The notes below the pieces were generated by a model. It made no database searches, had not been told where the DNA came from, and saw only the letters and a program-made list of their open reading frames with translations. The translations under genes were made by a program, and so were the position numbers. From Burkholderiales bacterium (GTDB lineage: Bacteria; Pseudomonadota; Gammaproteobacteria; Burkholderiales; Usitatibacteraceae), in NCBI GenBank assembly GCA_026786225.1, contig JAJAYN010000444.1, positions 1 to 5,764 on the forward strand: a stretch of DNA of 5,764 nucleotides, in the 5' to 3' direction. Positions 1 to 5,599 of this stretch are shown here, piece by piece (within the stretch, counting starts at the first letter, position 1; every line of letters begins with the position of its first letter).

Positions 1-218
1 ACCATGTTGTCCCACCAGCCGAGATTGTCGGGTTCGCTCTCATACGCCCCGGCGACGTGGTGCGAAGCGTTTAGCGCGTGACAAATCAGGATGGCGTTGG
101 CTTTGTCTGCGTTGAGTGTGCCGTAGGTTTCATAGGCTAGATCGTAGGCGCGCAGGGTCGCACCGCTGGCCAGTGGCAGCGGTTGAGAAAAGTGCGCGAA
201 CTGCGGTGAAGCGATCAT
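1..218 (-). CDS. metX: Homoserine O-acyltransferase MetX (5' part, runs off window)
   Basis: This is the N-terminal 72 codons of a MetX-type enzyme, which acylates L-homoserine at the start of transsulfuration-type methionine synthesis in the cytoplasm. Visible family features are PLPLASG (residues 13-19), YDLAYETYGTLN (25-36), ILICHALNASHHVAG (43-57) and GWWDNM (67-72). The family alpha/beta-hydrolase nucleophile and the rest of the active site lie beyond base 1. Many proteobacterial MetX proteins use succinyl-CoA rather than acetyl-CoA; the residues that decide this are outside the window. The ATG at 218-216 was chosen because the conserved region follows at the usual distance. There is no clear Shine-Dalgarno before it: the preceding stretch is pyrimidine-rich, and the frame stays open upstream with TTG codons, so a slightly earlier start is possible. 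The gene sits 22 bases after an intrinsic terminator and downstream of a SAM-II-like aptamer, which points to SAM feedback control. Family call is firm; the exact start is not. Confidence 0.93.
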   Translation of the reverse strand, partial: MIASPQFAHFSQPLPLASGATLRAYDLAYETYGTLNADKANAILICHALNASHHVAGAYESEPDNLGWWDNM

Positions 219-239
219 AAGCAGCAACGACAAGAGATG

Positions 240-274
240 AAAAAAGCCCGATCCGCTTCGCGCTAATCGGGCTT
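240..274 (-). terminator. Intrinsic terminator in the metX leader
   Basis: On the minus strand a 9-bp perfect stem, AAGCCCGAT (274-266) with ATCGGGCTT (252-244), encloses a 13-base loop; the transcript then continues into a run of six U (245-240). This is a textbook rho-independent terminator for minus-strand transcription. It lies between the only good upstream promoter (402-374) and the metX start at 218, leaving just 21 bases between its U run and the ATG. A separate metX promoter between terminator and start is hardly possible, so metX messages must read through it. That makes it a likely conditional terminator (attenuator) rather than only the end of the upstream upp operon, though it could serve both roles. 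Confidence 0.85.
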
Positions 275-292
275 CTTGAAACTGCAAATTCT

Positions 293-367
293 CGATAGCC
301 GCTTTAGCCGTATTTATTGGGAGTTAATCTTTCCCGGCGCCCGCAAGCTGATCGTCAAATCGGCGCA
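293..367 (-). ncRNA. SAM-II-like riboswitch candidate in the metX leader
   Basis: Seen on the minus strand: a 5-bp P1 stem, GCGCC (366-362) with GGCGC (341-337); a P1 loop that begins GAUUUGA (361-355) and holds CUUGC (347-343); then AAUAAAU (318-312) and GCUAAA (308-303). These strings, in this order, match what I remember of the SAM-II aptamer, which binds S-adenosylmethionine and represses metX/metA-type genes. Possible P2 pseudoknot pairings are CGAU (354-351) with AUCG (296-293) plus GCUU (348-345) with AAGC (304-301), or CGAUCAGC (354-347) with GCUAUCG (299-293) with one bulged base. Neither exactly reproduces the canonical order of P2a, GCUAAA and P2b. An additional hairpin, GGGA/UCCC (335-332 with 322-319), is inserted in the L3 segment. 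Promoter, aptamer, terminator and a methionine gene follow one another, which supports the call; the pseudoknot ambiguity keeps it a candidate. Confidence 0.6.
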
Positions 368-373
368 CCACAG

Positions 374-402
374 AAGTTACGCGAAGCGATACAGGTTGTC
401 AA
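374..402 (-). promoter_or_regulatory. Sigma-70-type promoter for metX
   Basis: On the minus strand a perfect -35 box TTGACA (402-397) is followed by a 17-base spacer and a -10 box TAACTT (379-374), which keeps the important first two and last bases. Transcription should begin near 366-368, exactly at the 5' side of the P1 stem of the SAM-II-like element. The promoter lies downstream of the TetR-gene stop, so metX has its own transcript with a leader of about 148 bases. This is inferred from consensus only. Confidence 0.6.
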
Positions 403-453
403 CCCGGAAAAAATGCGCAGATCGCCATGTGGCGCGCCTTCCAAGCCACTTGT

Positions 454-480
454 GTCTGGAGAGCCTCGCCAGCTCTAGAC
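454..480 (-). other. Hairpin at the 3' end of the upp/TetR operon
   Basis: Minus-strand RNA can form GUCU-AGAGC (480-472) with GCUCU-CC-AGAC (464-454): nine pairs with a two-base CC bulge and a 7-base loop. It spans the stop codon of the regulator gene (477-475). No U run follows, so it is not an intrinsic terminator by itself; it may protect the message end or be incidental. The next strong terminator on this strand is the one in the metX leader at 274-240. Confidence 0.3.
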
Positions 481-1179
481 TTTACTGTTTATTCCACAAC
501 CTTTGAGGATCAACCGTACCAGTTGCTTCGTCGCGCGCTCGTAATCGGCACGCGTGAGTTTGGCCTTTCCTAGCACCGCACAAACCTGTGGCTGGAAATC
601 CGCGTAGGTTTGCGTGGACGCCCAGATGGTAAAAAACAGATGGCGTGCGTCGACGTGGTCCATCAGCCCAAGTGTTGCCCAGTGTTCGATCACCTGCGAT
701 TTTTCGTCGACCAACGCTTTCAACTCGCGGCGCAAATAGCCACCGATCTGCGGTGCGCCATGCAGCATTTCATTGGCGAAAACGCGCGATGCGTCGGGAT
801 GCGTGGCCGTCAAGTGCATTTTGGCGCGAATGTACTCGGCGAGCGCCGTGGCAGGCGCTGCGTCGCGCCTTATGCCGTCGGTCTGCGCAAGCCAAAGGCT
901 CAGGGTGTGGTCCAACACGGCACGATAAAGTGCGACCTTGGTACGAAAGTAGTAGTGCAGATTCGCTTTCGGCAGGTTTGCCGCTTCCGCGATTTCAGCC
1001 ATGGTGGCACCAGAAAATCCGGCACGCGCAAACACCCGCTCTGCCGCGCGCAGGATGTCTGCGACGGCTGCATCGCGTATGTGTTCCTTGCGGCGCGGTG
1101 CGGCTGCAACTGCCGCGCCTGCGCGATGAGCGTTGCCGCGCAACGCGTCAGCGCGTGCCGAAAATTCGGTCACCCGCAT
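475..1179 (-). CDS. TetR-family regulator, RutR-like
   Basis: A one-component repressor-type DNA-binding protein. The N-terminal TetR helix-turn-helix spans about residues 35-82: ILRAAERVFARAGF (42-55), then TMAEIAEAANLPKANLHYYF (59-78) and the usual K-x-x-LY after it. The C-terminal ligand domain closely resembles E. coli RutR (YcdC), the uracil-binding regulator of pyrimidine use: LKALVDEKS (153-161) and IWASTQTYADFQPQV (185-199) are near-matches as I recall that sequence. At 234 codons it is somewhat longer than RutR, because of an alanine/arginine-rich leader of about 30 residues. The ATG at 1179 overlaps the 3' end of upp by 32 bases; a GTG two codons later (1173) has GGGAG six bases ahead and fits as well. 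The overlap suggests translational coupling. Immediate linkage to upp supports uracil or another pyrimidine as effector, but this is inferred and the binding residues were not checked. Confidence 0.88.
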   Translation of the reverse strand: MRVTEFSARADALRGNAHRAGAAVAAAPRRKEHIRDAAVADILRAAERVFARAGFSGATMAEIAEAANLPKANLHYYFRTKVALYRAVLDHTLSLWLAQTDGIRRDAAPATALAEYIRAKMHLTATHPDASRVFANEMLHGAPQIGGYLRRELKALVDEKSQVIEHWATLGLMDHVDARHLFFTIWASTQTYADFQPQVCAVLGKAKLTRADYERATKQLVRLILKGCGINSKV

Positions 1180-1789
1180 CTCCCAGTCCCGGCACGATAT
1201 AGCCGTGGTCGTTAAGTTTTTCGTCGAGTGCGGCAGTAGTGATGGTCACGTCTGGATGATGCTTGAGCATCGTCTGCACGCCTTCGGGTGCCGCCAGGAG
1301 GCAAACAAACTTGATGTTCGTCACCCCATGTTTTTTCAATTTGCTGATCGCCGCGGCGGCCGAATTGCCGGTGGCAAGCATCGGATCGACGACGATAACA
1401 AGCCGGTCGGCGATGTCTTCGGGTACCTTGAAGTAGTACTCTACCGGCTCCAGCGTTTCCGGATCACGGTACAGCCCGATATGCCCGACCCGCGCGGCCT
1501 GCAATAACTCCAGCATGCCGTCGAGCATGCCGTTGCCGGCGCGCAATATCGAAACGATGCATTGTTTTTTCCCGCTAATGACAGGCGAAGCGAATTCGGT
1601 GATGGGCGTGCGAATGTTGATGTTTTCAGTCGGCAGGTCACGCGTCACTTCGTAGCAAAGCATCTGGCTGATTTCCTTTACCAGACGGCGGAATCCTGCA
1701 GTGGAGGTTTCTTCGCGACGCAAAAACGTCAGCTTGTGTTGCACGAGGGGGTGATGGATTACGGTGAGATTCGGGAATTGCGCCTGCAT
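1148..1789 (-). CDS. upp: Uracil phosphoribosyltransferase
   Basis: A cytoplasmic salvage enzyme that makes UMP and pyrophosphate from uracil and PRPP. The 213-residue length is close to the usual 208-210. Visible signatures: HPLVQHKLTFLR (13-24), the conserved ILRAGNGMLDGML (81-93), GHIGLYRDPETLEPVEYYFK (102-121), the PRPP-binding loop VIVVDPMLATGNS (131-143) and the uracil-binding C-terminus YIVPGLGDAGDRIFGT (197-212). No key segment is missing. The ATG at 1789 is preceded by GGAG (1799-1796) with a six-base spacer. It is the first gene of a two-gene unit with the RutR-like regulator, whose start overlaps the last 32 bases. A candidate promoter lies at 1853-1826. Confidence 0.97.
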   Translation of the reverse strand: MQAQFPNLTVIHHPLVQHKLTFLRREETSTAGFRRLVKEISQMLCYEVTRDLPTENINIRTPITEFASPVISGKKQCIVSILRAGNGMLDGMLELLQAARVGHIGLYRDPETLEPVEYYFKVPEDIADRLVIVVDPMLATGNSAAAAISKLKKHGVTNIKFVCLLAAPEGVQTMLKHHPDVTITTAALDEKLNDHGYIVPGLGDAGDRIFGTR

Positions 1790-1825
1790 CAGGTACTCCG
1801 GTTATGCCCTAAAAATAAAACTGTC

Positions 1826-1853
1826 TTTATCCGCTGGCACAGCCAACCACCAA
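1826..1853 (-). promoter_or_regulatory. Possible promoter for upp
   Basis: On the minus strand TTGGTG (1853-1848), a 16-base spacer and GATAAA (1831-1826) give a four-of-six match in each box, about 37 bases before the upp start. It is the best pair I found in the 174-base gap between the FecR gene and upp, but it is ordinary in strength and could be chance. Confidence 0.33.
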
Positions 1854-1963
1854 TCGAACATCTGGCACATCAGTGCGCGCCCACTCTACACCAGCGGGCC
1901 TTCGTCATGTAGATGTGTTCCTGCCGATGACGGCTCTGCGCGCACAGTAATTTCACATATCGT

Positions 1964-3598
1964 TCAGGGCTTGCAGGTCCGGCATCTAAATACCGCAATA
2001 CCCGCTGTGCGCCCTGTCGCCGCGTCAAGCGTAGCGAAGGTCACACCCAGATTCTGCGCGCGGCTGCCCAGAAAGAGTCCGCTAATGGCATAGTTGTCGA
2101 TGGTGCCGCTGGTGACATTACAGTTGGCACACGTCCACTGACCGCCGTTGCGAGGGCTCACCGCAAAACCGACCACGCCGGGACGCGCGAGCAGACTGGT
2201 GCCTGCCGGCACGGGCAGCGTAAAGGTCACGTTGCCGATCTTGTAGCTCACACCGCCACTGATGGTGCGCGCCAGAAAATCAACGTTGAACAGCCCACCG
2301 AGAAATTGGCCAGCCTGGCCGCTGCCGTCGGTCGGTCGCGTACTGCCGACCGGGTCGTATGCGGCCGCCGCTACGCCGATTGCGGCAACCGGCCGCGATA
2401 GCACATCCGGCGGTGTCAGCGCGCCAACGATGAAGTGGACGCCAGTGGGCGGCGTAAAGGTACTGCCATCAACGGTGACGGTGCTGCCTTGTGTCCAGCG
2501 GCCAAAGTAGATATTTCCGTCGCCCGCGACACGTCCACCATCAATGACGGGGGTGTTGTTTCGAGAACCCGTGATTTCGCCGCCAAGCAGACGGAATTTA
2601 TCCACTGCATTGTCGGTAGGGTTTACGGTAATTGCAGTTCCGCCGCCACCGTCAGTGGTCGAGCGTGGCGCACTCGCGGTGCTGTAACTAACGCTCAACC
2701 CCAACCCCGGGCCCAGAACGGCGACGTTGCCACTGGAGTCACGCAGATCGGTCACGTTGATATTGCCGTTCTGGCCCAGCAGGGCGACGGCCGACATCGT
2801 ATTGACGGCATTGCGGTTGCCGGGACTGTCGTTCCTGGCGTCAGGTCGCGCTTGCATCGCGCCTCGCGGGCCCCGGTCATCGCCGTCGCGATCATCGCGA
2901 CCGTCGGCACGGTTGGGCTCCCTCGCCTGATTCTGCCGCGCGTCGCGCCGCGCGCGTGCATCGAGCCGGTCGCGCAGGAAGCCGGGTCGGCCGAGCAACA
3001 GTTGTGGCAACGTGTTCGCATCGGCCACGAAGAAGTATTCGTCAAGTCCAAACTCGCGTTCGCCAGCAGTGTTGGCGAGTGCCACACGCCCTTCGAGCAC
3101 ACCGCCATAGGTCCCGTCTGCTGCCAGGGTGCCATCGTTGTTGTTGCAATCCTGCTGGCACACAACCAGCGTGTAGTGCGTACCGCGAATACCTACCGTT
3201 GCAGACTGCGCACGCATACGGTAGCCGTCGCGATTGGTCCGGCCGATGACACCTGTGACCGTTCGCAAACCACCGCGCAACAGGCTGAAAACGGCTTTTG
3301 AAAGCGATGAGGCGTTGTCGGATTCGAAGGCGTACTCATCGATGCGAAAAACCGACTTGGACCGCAACGCGACGACGGCCGAGTCGGTGAAGCCGATCTG
3401 TGCGCTGCTCATTTCTCCAGCCCGCACGGTGTCGCCGACAAATACTTCTGCGCCCGTGACAAGCATGACATCGCGGCCACCGCGCTGCACGGTCACATCG
3501 CCAACAGCAATCAACAAGCGCCCAACCGGTTGCGCCTGCGCGACTGCACATACAACGCCGAGAAAGAGGGCCAACCAGAATTTCGATTTCAATTTCAT
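1964..3598 (-). CDS. Secreted FecR-domain protein with TbpB-like C-terminal barrel
   Basis: Residues 1-22 form a Sec signal peptide ending AQAQ; Cys17 does not sit in a proper lipobox, so signal peptidase I cleavage is expected. Residues about 54-150 form a FecR-type domain: GDTVRAGEMSSAQIGF, ALRSKSVFRIDEY (77-89), LRGGLRTVTGVIGR (107-120), ATVGIRGTHY (133-142). A linker rich in Arg and Asp follows (about 209-257). The C-terminal 200 residues are Gly-rich alternating strands with YFGRW (364-368), GGLFNVDFLARTISG (434-448) and SGLFLGSRAQNLGVTF (506-521), the pattern of the eight-stranded TbpB-type barrel found in Slam-dependent cargo. Cysteines occur as pairs: C147/C151, C490/C493, C539/C542. 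No transmembrane segment or sigma-factor gene is present, so it is unlikely to be a classic FecR anti-sigma sensor. Its AGGAG (3608-3604) overlaps the stop of the upstream gene, implying co-translation. Likely the exported partner of that gene's product; the barrel call is an inference from pattern. Confidence 0.82.
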   Translation of the reverse strand: MKLKSKFWLALFLGVVCAVAQAQPVGRLLIAVGDVTVQRGGRDVMLVTGAEVFVGDTVRAGEMSSAQIGFTDSAVVALRSKSVFRIDEYAFESDNASSLSKAVFSLLRGGLRTVTGVIGRTNRDGYRMRAQSATVGIRGTHYTLVVCQQDCNNNDGTLAADGTYGGVLEGRVALANTAGEREFGLDEYFFVADANTLPQLLLGRPGFLRDRLDARARRDARQNQAREPNRADGRDDRDGDDRGPRGAMQARPDARNDSPGNRNAVNTMSAVALLGQNGNINVTDLRDSSGNVAVLGPGLGLSVSYSTASAPRSTTDGGGGTAITVNPTDNAVDKFRLLGGEITGSRNNTPVIDGGRVAGDGNIYFGRWTQGSTVTVDGSTFTPPTGVHFIVGALTPPDVLSRPVAAIGVAAAAYDPVGSTRPTDGSGQAGQFLGGLFNVDFLARTISGGVSYKIGNVTFTLPVPAGTSLLARPGVVGFAVSPRNGGQWTCANCNVTSGTIDNYAISGLFLGSRAQNLGVTFATLDAATGRTAGIAVFRCRTCKP

Positions 3599-3603
3599 GC
3601 GGG

Positions 3604-3608
3604 CTCCT
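3604..3608 (-). promoter_or_regulatory. Ribosome binding site of the FecR-domain gene
   Basis: AGGAG on the minus strand lies five bases before the ATG at 3598 and overlaps the TAG stop (3609-3607) of the Slam-like gene. The overlap makes translational coupling of the two genes probable. Confidence 0.8.
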
Positions 3609-4947
3609 AGCGGAAATCGTAACGAAGCTTGAATTGACCGATTCGTCGCTTGTACTCATAAAGCGGCAAATTTGATTTGTTATGCGAAACCAGATATTCG
3701 CCCCGGACCGACCACTGTGGCATGAACACATAGTTCACCGACAAATCGTAAGCGATGTACTCGTCCCGGCGCTTCACCGACAGGAGCGGGTCTTCGGCCA
3801 GGTAATTGCTTTTGAGATACGTGGCGGCAGCCCCGATGGTCCAGGATGAAAGTGGTGAAATGTTTACGCCGAAGCGTCCCCCCCACAAATTTCGCGACAA
3901 TGCCTCAAAGCCTTCGCGCGTCAACTCTTCGCGTGCCACTGACAAATTTGAATCCAACTCTATGCGTATGAAGCCGCTGAACTGGTGCCGATAGCCGCCT
4001 TGCAGGGAGGTGTAATCTGCATTGCGAATCGCGTTGTCAGCTTCATAGCCAAACTTCGCTATCTGCGTTCCCAGTGTCAGCACACCGGCATTGCCGATCT
4101 GGCGGCCGTAGTCAGCACCCAGTGACCAAGTATCGCGATAACGCGCATTGTCGAGCGTTTGCGTGGTCTTGCCCATGGTGAATTTGTAAAGCGATTGGCC
4201 CTGGCTGAACGTGAACCCGGCCGCACCGGAATACGTATTCTGGTCGTAGGTATTCGCCACCCGATACTGCTTGAGGTCGGCTGCGATCTGTGCAAATACA
4301 CTCCAGCGCGGACGTACGGGTACTGACACGCGTCCGGCCAGAGCGACATTGCTAAAACGGTCCCCCGTCGCAACGGCGGTGTCGGCGAGCGTGATGTCAC
4401 CAAAGACAGGCAACGTGATATTGGGGTCGGAAACGCCCGATTGCACATTGCTGTCGCGGCCACCACCGAGTTCGATGCTGAATGTATAAGTCGTTTTGTA
4501 CCGCGCTTCGCGTGCGGCGATGGCAGTCAAGTATTCGCGAACCACCTTGACGATATCGGCCGGCGGATTTGTGGCCAGCGTCGCTTCAAATTCATCGCGT
4601 GCACGATCGTCGTCGCTCAATAAAAAGTAACCTCGCGCCAGCTCCAGGCGCGCTGTTTGGCTATCCGGAAAATTGAGCAGATAACGTTCCAGCGCAAGCA
4701 CGCCTTCAGACGCCTTGCCGCTGTTGATGGCGGCCACACCGAAGTAAAAATCAAACGGCGGGTTGCCGAGCTCACCCGGCGTTGTTTTGGCGACGCGGTA
4801 GGCCTCGTCGTGTTTGGCTTGTTCCAGCAGCTTGCGCAGGTCATCTGCCGGCGCGGCAAACAAAACTGGTGTGCACAGCATCGCAAGTACGCCGAACAAT
4901 ATGCCTGAACGTTGCCGCCGCAAGGCAAGCAGGAACGAGTGCATCAT
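3607..4947 (-). CDS. Slam-like outer-membrane protein (TPR domain plus beta-barrel)
   Basis: Probable surface assembly translocon of the outer membrane. Residues 1-32 are a signal peptide (charged start, hydrophobic 15-30, cleavage near LFAA). Two TPR-like repeats follow, about 63-96 (FDFYFGVAAINSGKASEGV) and 97-130 (ARLELARGYFLLSDDDRARD). From about 150 to the end alternating strands form a barrel that opens with FSIELGGGRDSNVQSG (156-171), like the start of the DUF560 barrel in Slam proteins, and closes with FKLRYDFR, an outer-membrane C-terminal signature. At 446 residues it is slightly shorter than Neisseria Slam. Two ATGs in tandem could start it; GGGGAG (4956-4951) is three bases from the first and six from the second (4944), which favours the second. 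It heads an operon with the FecR/TbpB-like gene 8 bases downstream, the expected partner of a Slam. A generic TPR-porin is the alternative. Confidence 0.8.
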   Translation of the reverse strand: MMHSFLLALRRQRSGILFGVLAMLCTPVLFAAPADDLRKLLEQAKHDEAYRVAKTTPGELGNPPFDFYFGVAAINSGKASEGVLALERYLLNFPDSQTARLELARGYFLLSDDDRARDEFEATLATNPPADIVKVVREYLTAIAAREARYKTTYTFSIELGGGRDSNVQSGVSDPNITLPVFGDITLADTAVATGDRFSNVALAGRVSVPVRPRWSVFAQIAADLKQYRVANTYDQNTYSGAAGFTFSQGQSLYKFTMGKTTQTLDNARYRDTWSLGADYGRQIGNAGVLTLGTQIAKFGYEADNAIRNADYTSLQGGYRHQFSGFIRIELDSNLSVAREELTREGFEALSRNLWGGRFGVNISPLSSWTIGAAATYLKSNYLAEDPLLSVKRRDEYIAYDLSVNYVFMPQWSVRGEYLVSHNKSNLPLYEYKRRIGQFKLRYDFR

Positions 4948-4958
4948 ATTCTCCCCTC

Positions 4959-4974
4959 GCGGGTTGACGCCCGC
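4959..4974 (-). repeat. Small hairpin just before the Slam-like gene's Shine-Dalgarno
   Basis: GCGGG (4959-4963) and CCCGC (4970-4974) are perfect inverted arms around a six-base loop. On the minus-strand transcript this GC hairpin ends only two bases before GGGGAG (4956-4951). It could influence ribosome loading or stability, or may be incidental; nothing else in the sequence decides this. Confidence 0.4.
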
Positions 4975-5251
4975 TCTTGAGCAAAGCTTAACCGGAAATC
5001 TGTCTGGATGTCACGTGCCGACGTTTCGGCGGGTCGCTTTTAACTATTTCAAGTCTGACTCGTAGTACGGCAGCAGACAAACAAGGGGTTGAACAGACTC
5101 AAGATTCACCGTAGGCTAATATCCAGCACCGGCGCGGCTTGCGGGCGTGCTCACCGCAAACGACGCGCCAATGCTTGTGTTTGGCGATCGGGTCATTGCT
5201 CAATTTCTTTACGCCAAATCGCCTCAGACTTGTTCGCTATCACCGCCCAAC

Positions 5252-5256
5252 AGGAG
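5252..5256 (+). promoter_or_regulatory. Ribosome binding site that fixes the DUF6429-like start
   Basis: AGGAG lies six bases before the ATG at 5263. The same frame is open back to a TTG at 5089, but the strong site here and the family-typical N-terminus right after this ATG show that the short form is the real protein. Confidence 0.85.
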
Positions 5257-5262
5257 ATTTCC

Positions 5263-5496
5263 ATGGAGCTTAACGAAGATCGCATTGACCAATCCGCATT
5301 GGCACTGTTGTATTTGGGACTTCACCAGGGTAACAGGGCGTGGAAGTCGTTCGACTGGGACGTCATGGCGCGCTTGCACGAGAAAGGTTTCATCAGTAAC
5401 CCAATGGGCAAGGCCAAGTCAGTGGAGTTTACGGAGGTGGGTCTTCGTGAATCTGAGCGGCTGCTGGTTGCGCTGTTTGGGCGCACCGGCAAATGA
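5263..5496 (+). CDS. Small DUF6429-like protein
   Basis: A 77-residue soluble protein without signal peptide or membrane segment. The segments ALALLYLGLH (12-21), RAWKSFDWDVMARLHEKGFI (25-44) and PMGKAKSVEFTEVGL (47-61) recall the DUF6429 family, whose members are about this size and have a conserved W-K-x-F-D-W-D-x-M-x-R-L-H-E-K-G-F-I core. Function is unknown; the shape, helices followed by a basic strand-like turn, resembles a small winged-helix fold, but that is a guess. It is divergent from the Slam-like operon and followed by a hairpin at 5508-5540. No partner gene is obvious, and it is not clearly linked to the antitoxin-like gene downstream. Confidence 0.8.
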   Translation: MELNEDRIDQSALALLYLGLHQGNRAWKSFDWDVMARLHEKGFISNPMGKAKSVEFTEVGLRESERLLVALFGRTGK

Positions 5497-5507
5497 GGTA
5501 GTGATGC

Positions 5508-5540
5508 AGTGAAAGATTCAGCAGGCAGAATCGCTTCACT
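5508..5540 (+). terminator. Hairpin after the DUF6429-like gene, possible terminator
   Basis: AGTGAA (5508-5513) and GATTC (5515-5519) pair with GAATC (5528-5532) and TTCACT (5535-5540): eleven pairs with a one-by-two internal loop and an eight-base apical loop. It begins 11 bases after the stop codon. No T run follows, so it is either a weak or rho-assisted terminator or a 3'-end stabilising structure; because it is nearly symmetrical it would also form on minus-strand RNA. Confidence 0.45.
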
Positions 5541-5599
5541 TGATTGCCCCTAGAATCCGCAACACAAATCTGCGGCAGATAGCATCGTCGCCGAGCTCA

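Larger units (their letters stand above)
4948..5262. promoter_or_regulatory. Divergent intergenic region between the Slam-like operon and the DUF6429-like gene
   Basis: This 315-base gap must hold both divergent promoters. For the plus strand, TTGAAC (5089-5094), 17 bases and TAGGCT (5112-5117) is the best pair, about 140 bases before the start codon; it is weak. I found no convincing minus-strand promoter. Inverted repeats: GCGGG/CCCGC around TTGACG (4959-4974) and GCCGA/TCGGC around CGTT (5017-5030). AGTCTG (5052-5057) and CAGACT (5094-5099) form a distant inverted pair. I see no convincing gene or tRNA here. Confidence 0.4.

Noticed and set aside
276..506. A 76-codon plus-strand open frame starting at TTG across the metX leader
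   Set aside because: It has no ribosome site, a low-complexity basic composition unlike any family I know, and runs antisense through the terminator, the SAM-II-like element and the promoter.
610..1215. A 201-codon plus-strand open frame opposite the RutR-like gene
   Set aside because: It is the mirror of a clear TetR-family gene; its translation is Cys/Arg-rich with no domain, as expected of antisense frames in GC-rich DNA.
1923..1934. GCCG-ATGA-CGGC hairpin after the FecR-domain gene as a terminator
   Set aside because: Four pairs with no U run on the minus strand; too weak to call.
2435..3301. A 288-codon plus-strand open frame opposite the FecR-domain gene
   Set aside because: The minus-strand protein has a signal peptide, FecR motifs and a ribosome site; the plus-strand frame has none of these.
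5017..5045. GCCGA-CGTT-TCGGC hairpin followed by a short T run on the plus strand
   Set aside because: The stem is only five pairs, the T run is short and ten bases away, and no plus-strand gene precedes it, so a terminator call is not supported.
5089..5262. A 58-residue N-terminal extension of the DUF6429-like protein from a TTG start
   Set aside because: The extension is Arg/Cys/Ser-rich and unlike the family, and AGGAG at 5252-5256 places the start at 5263.
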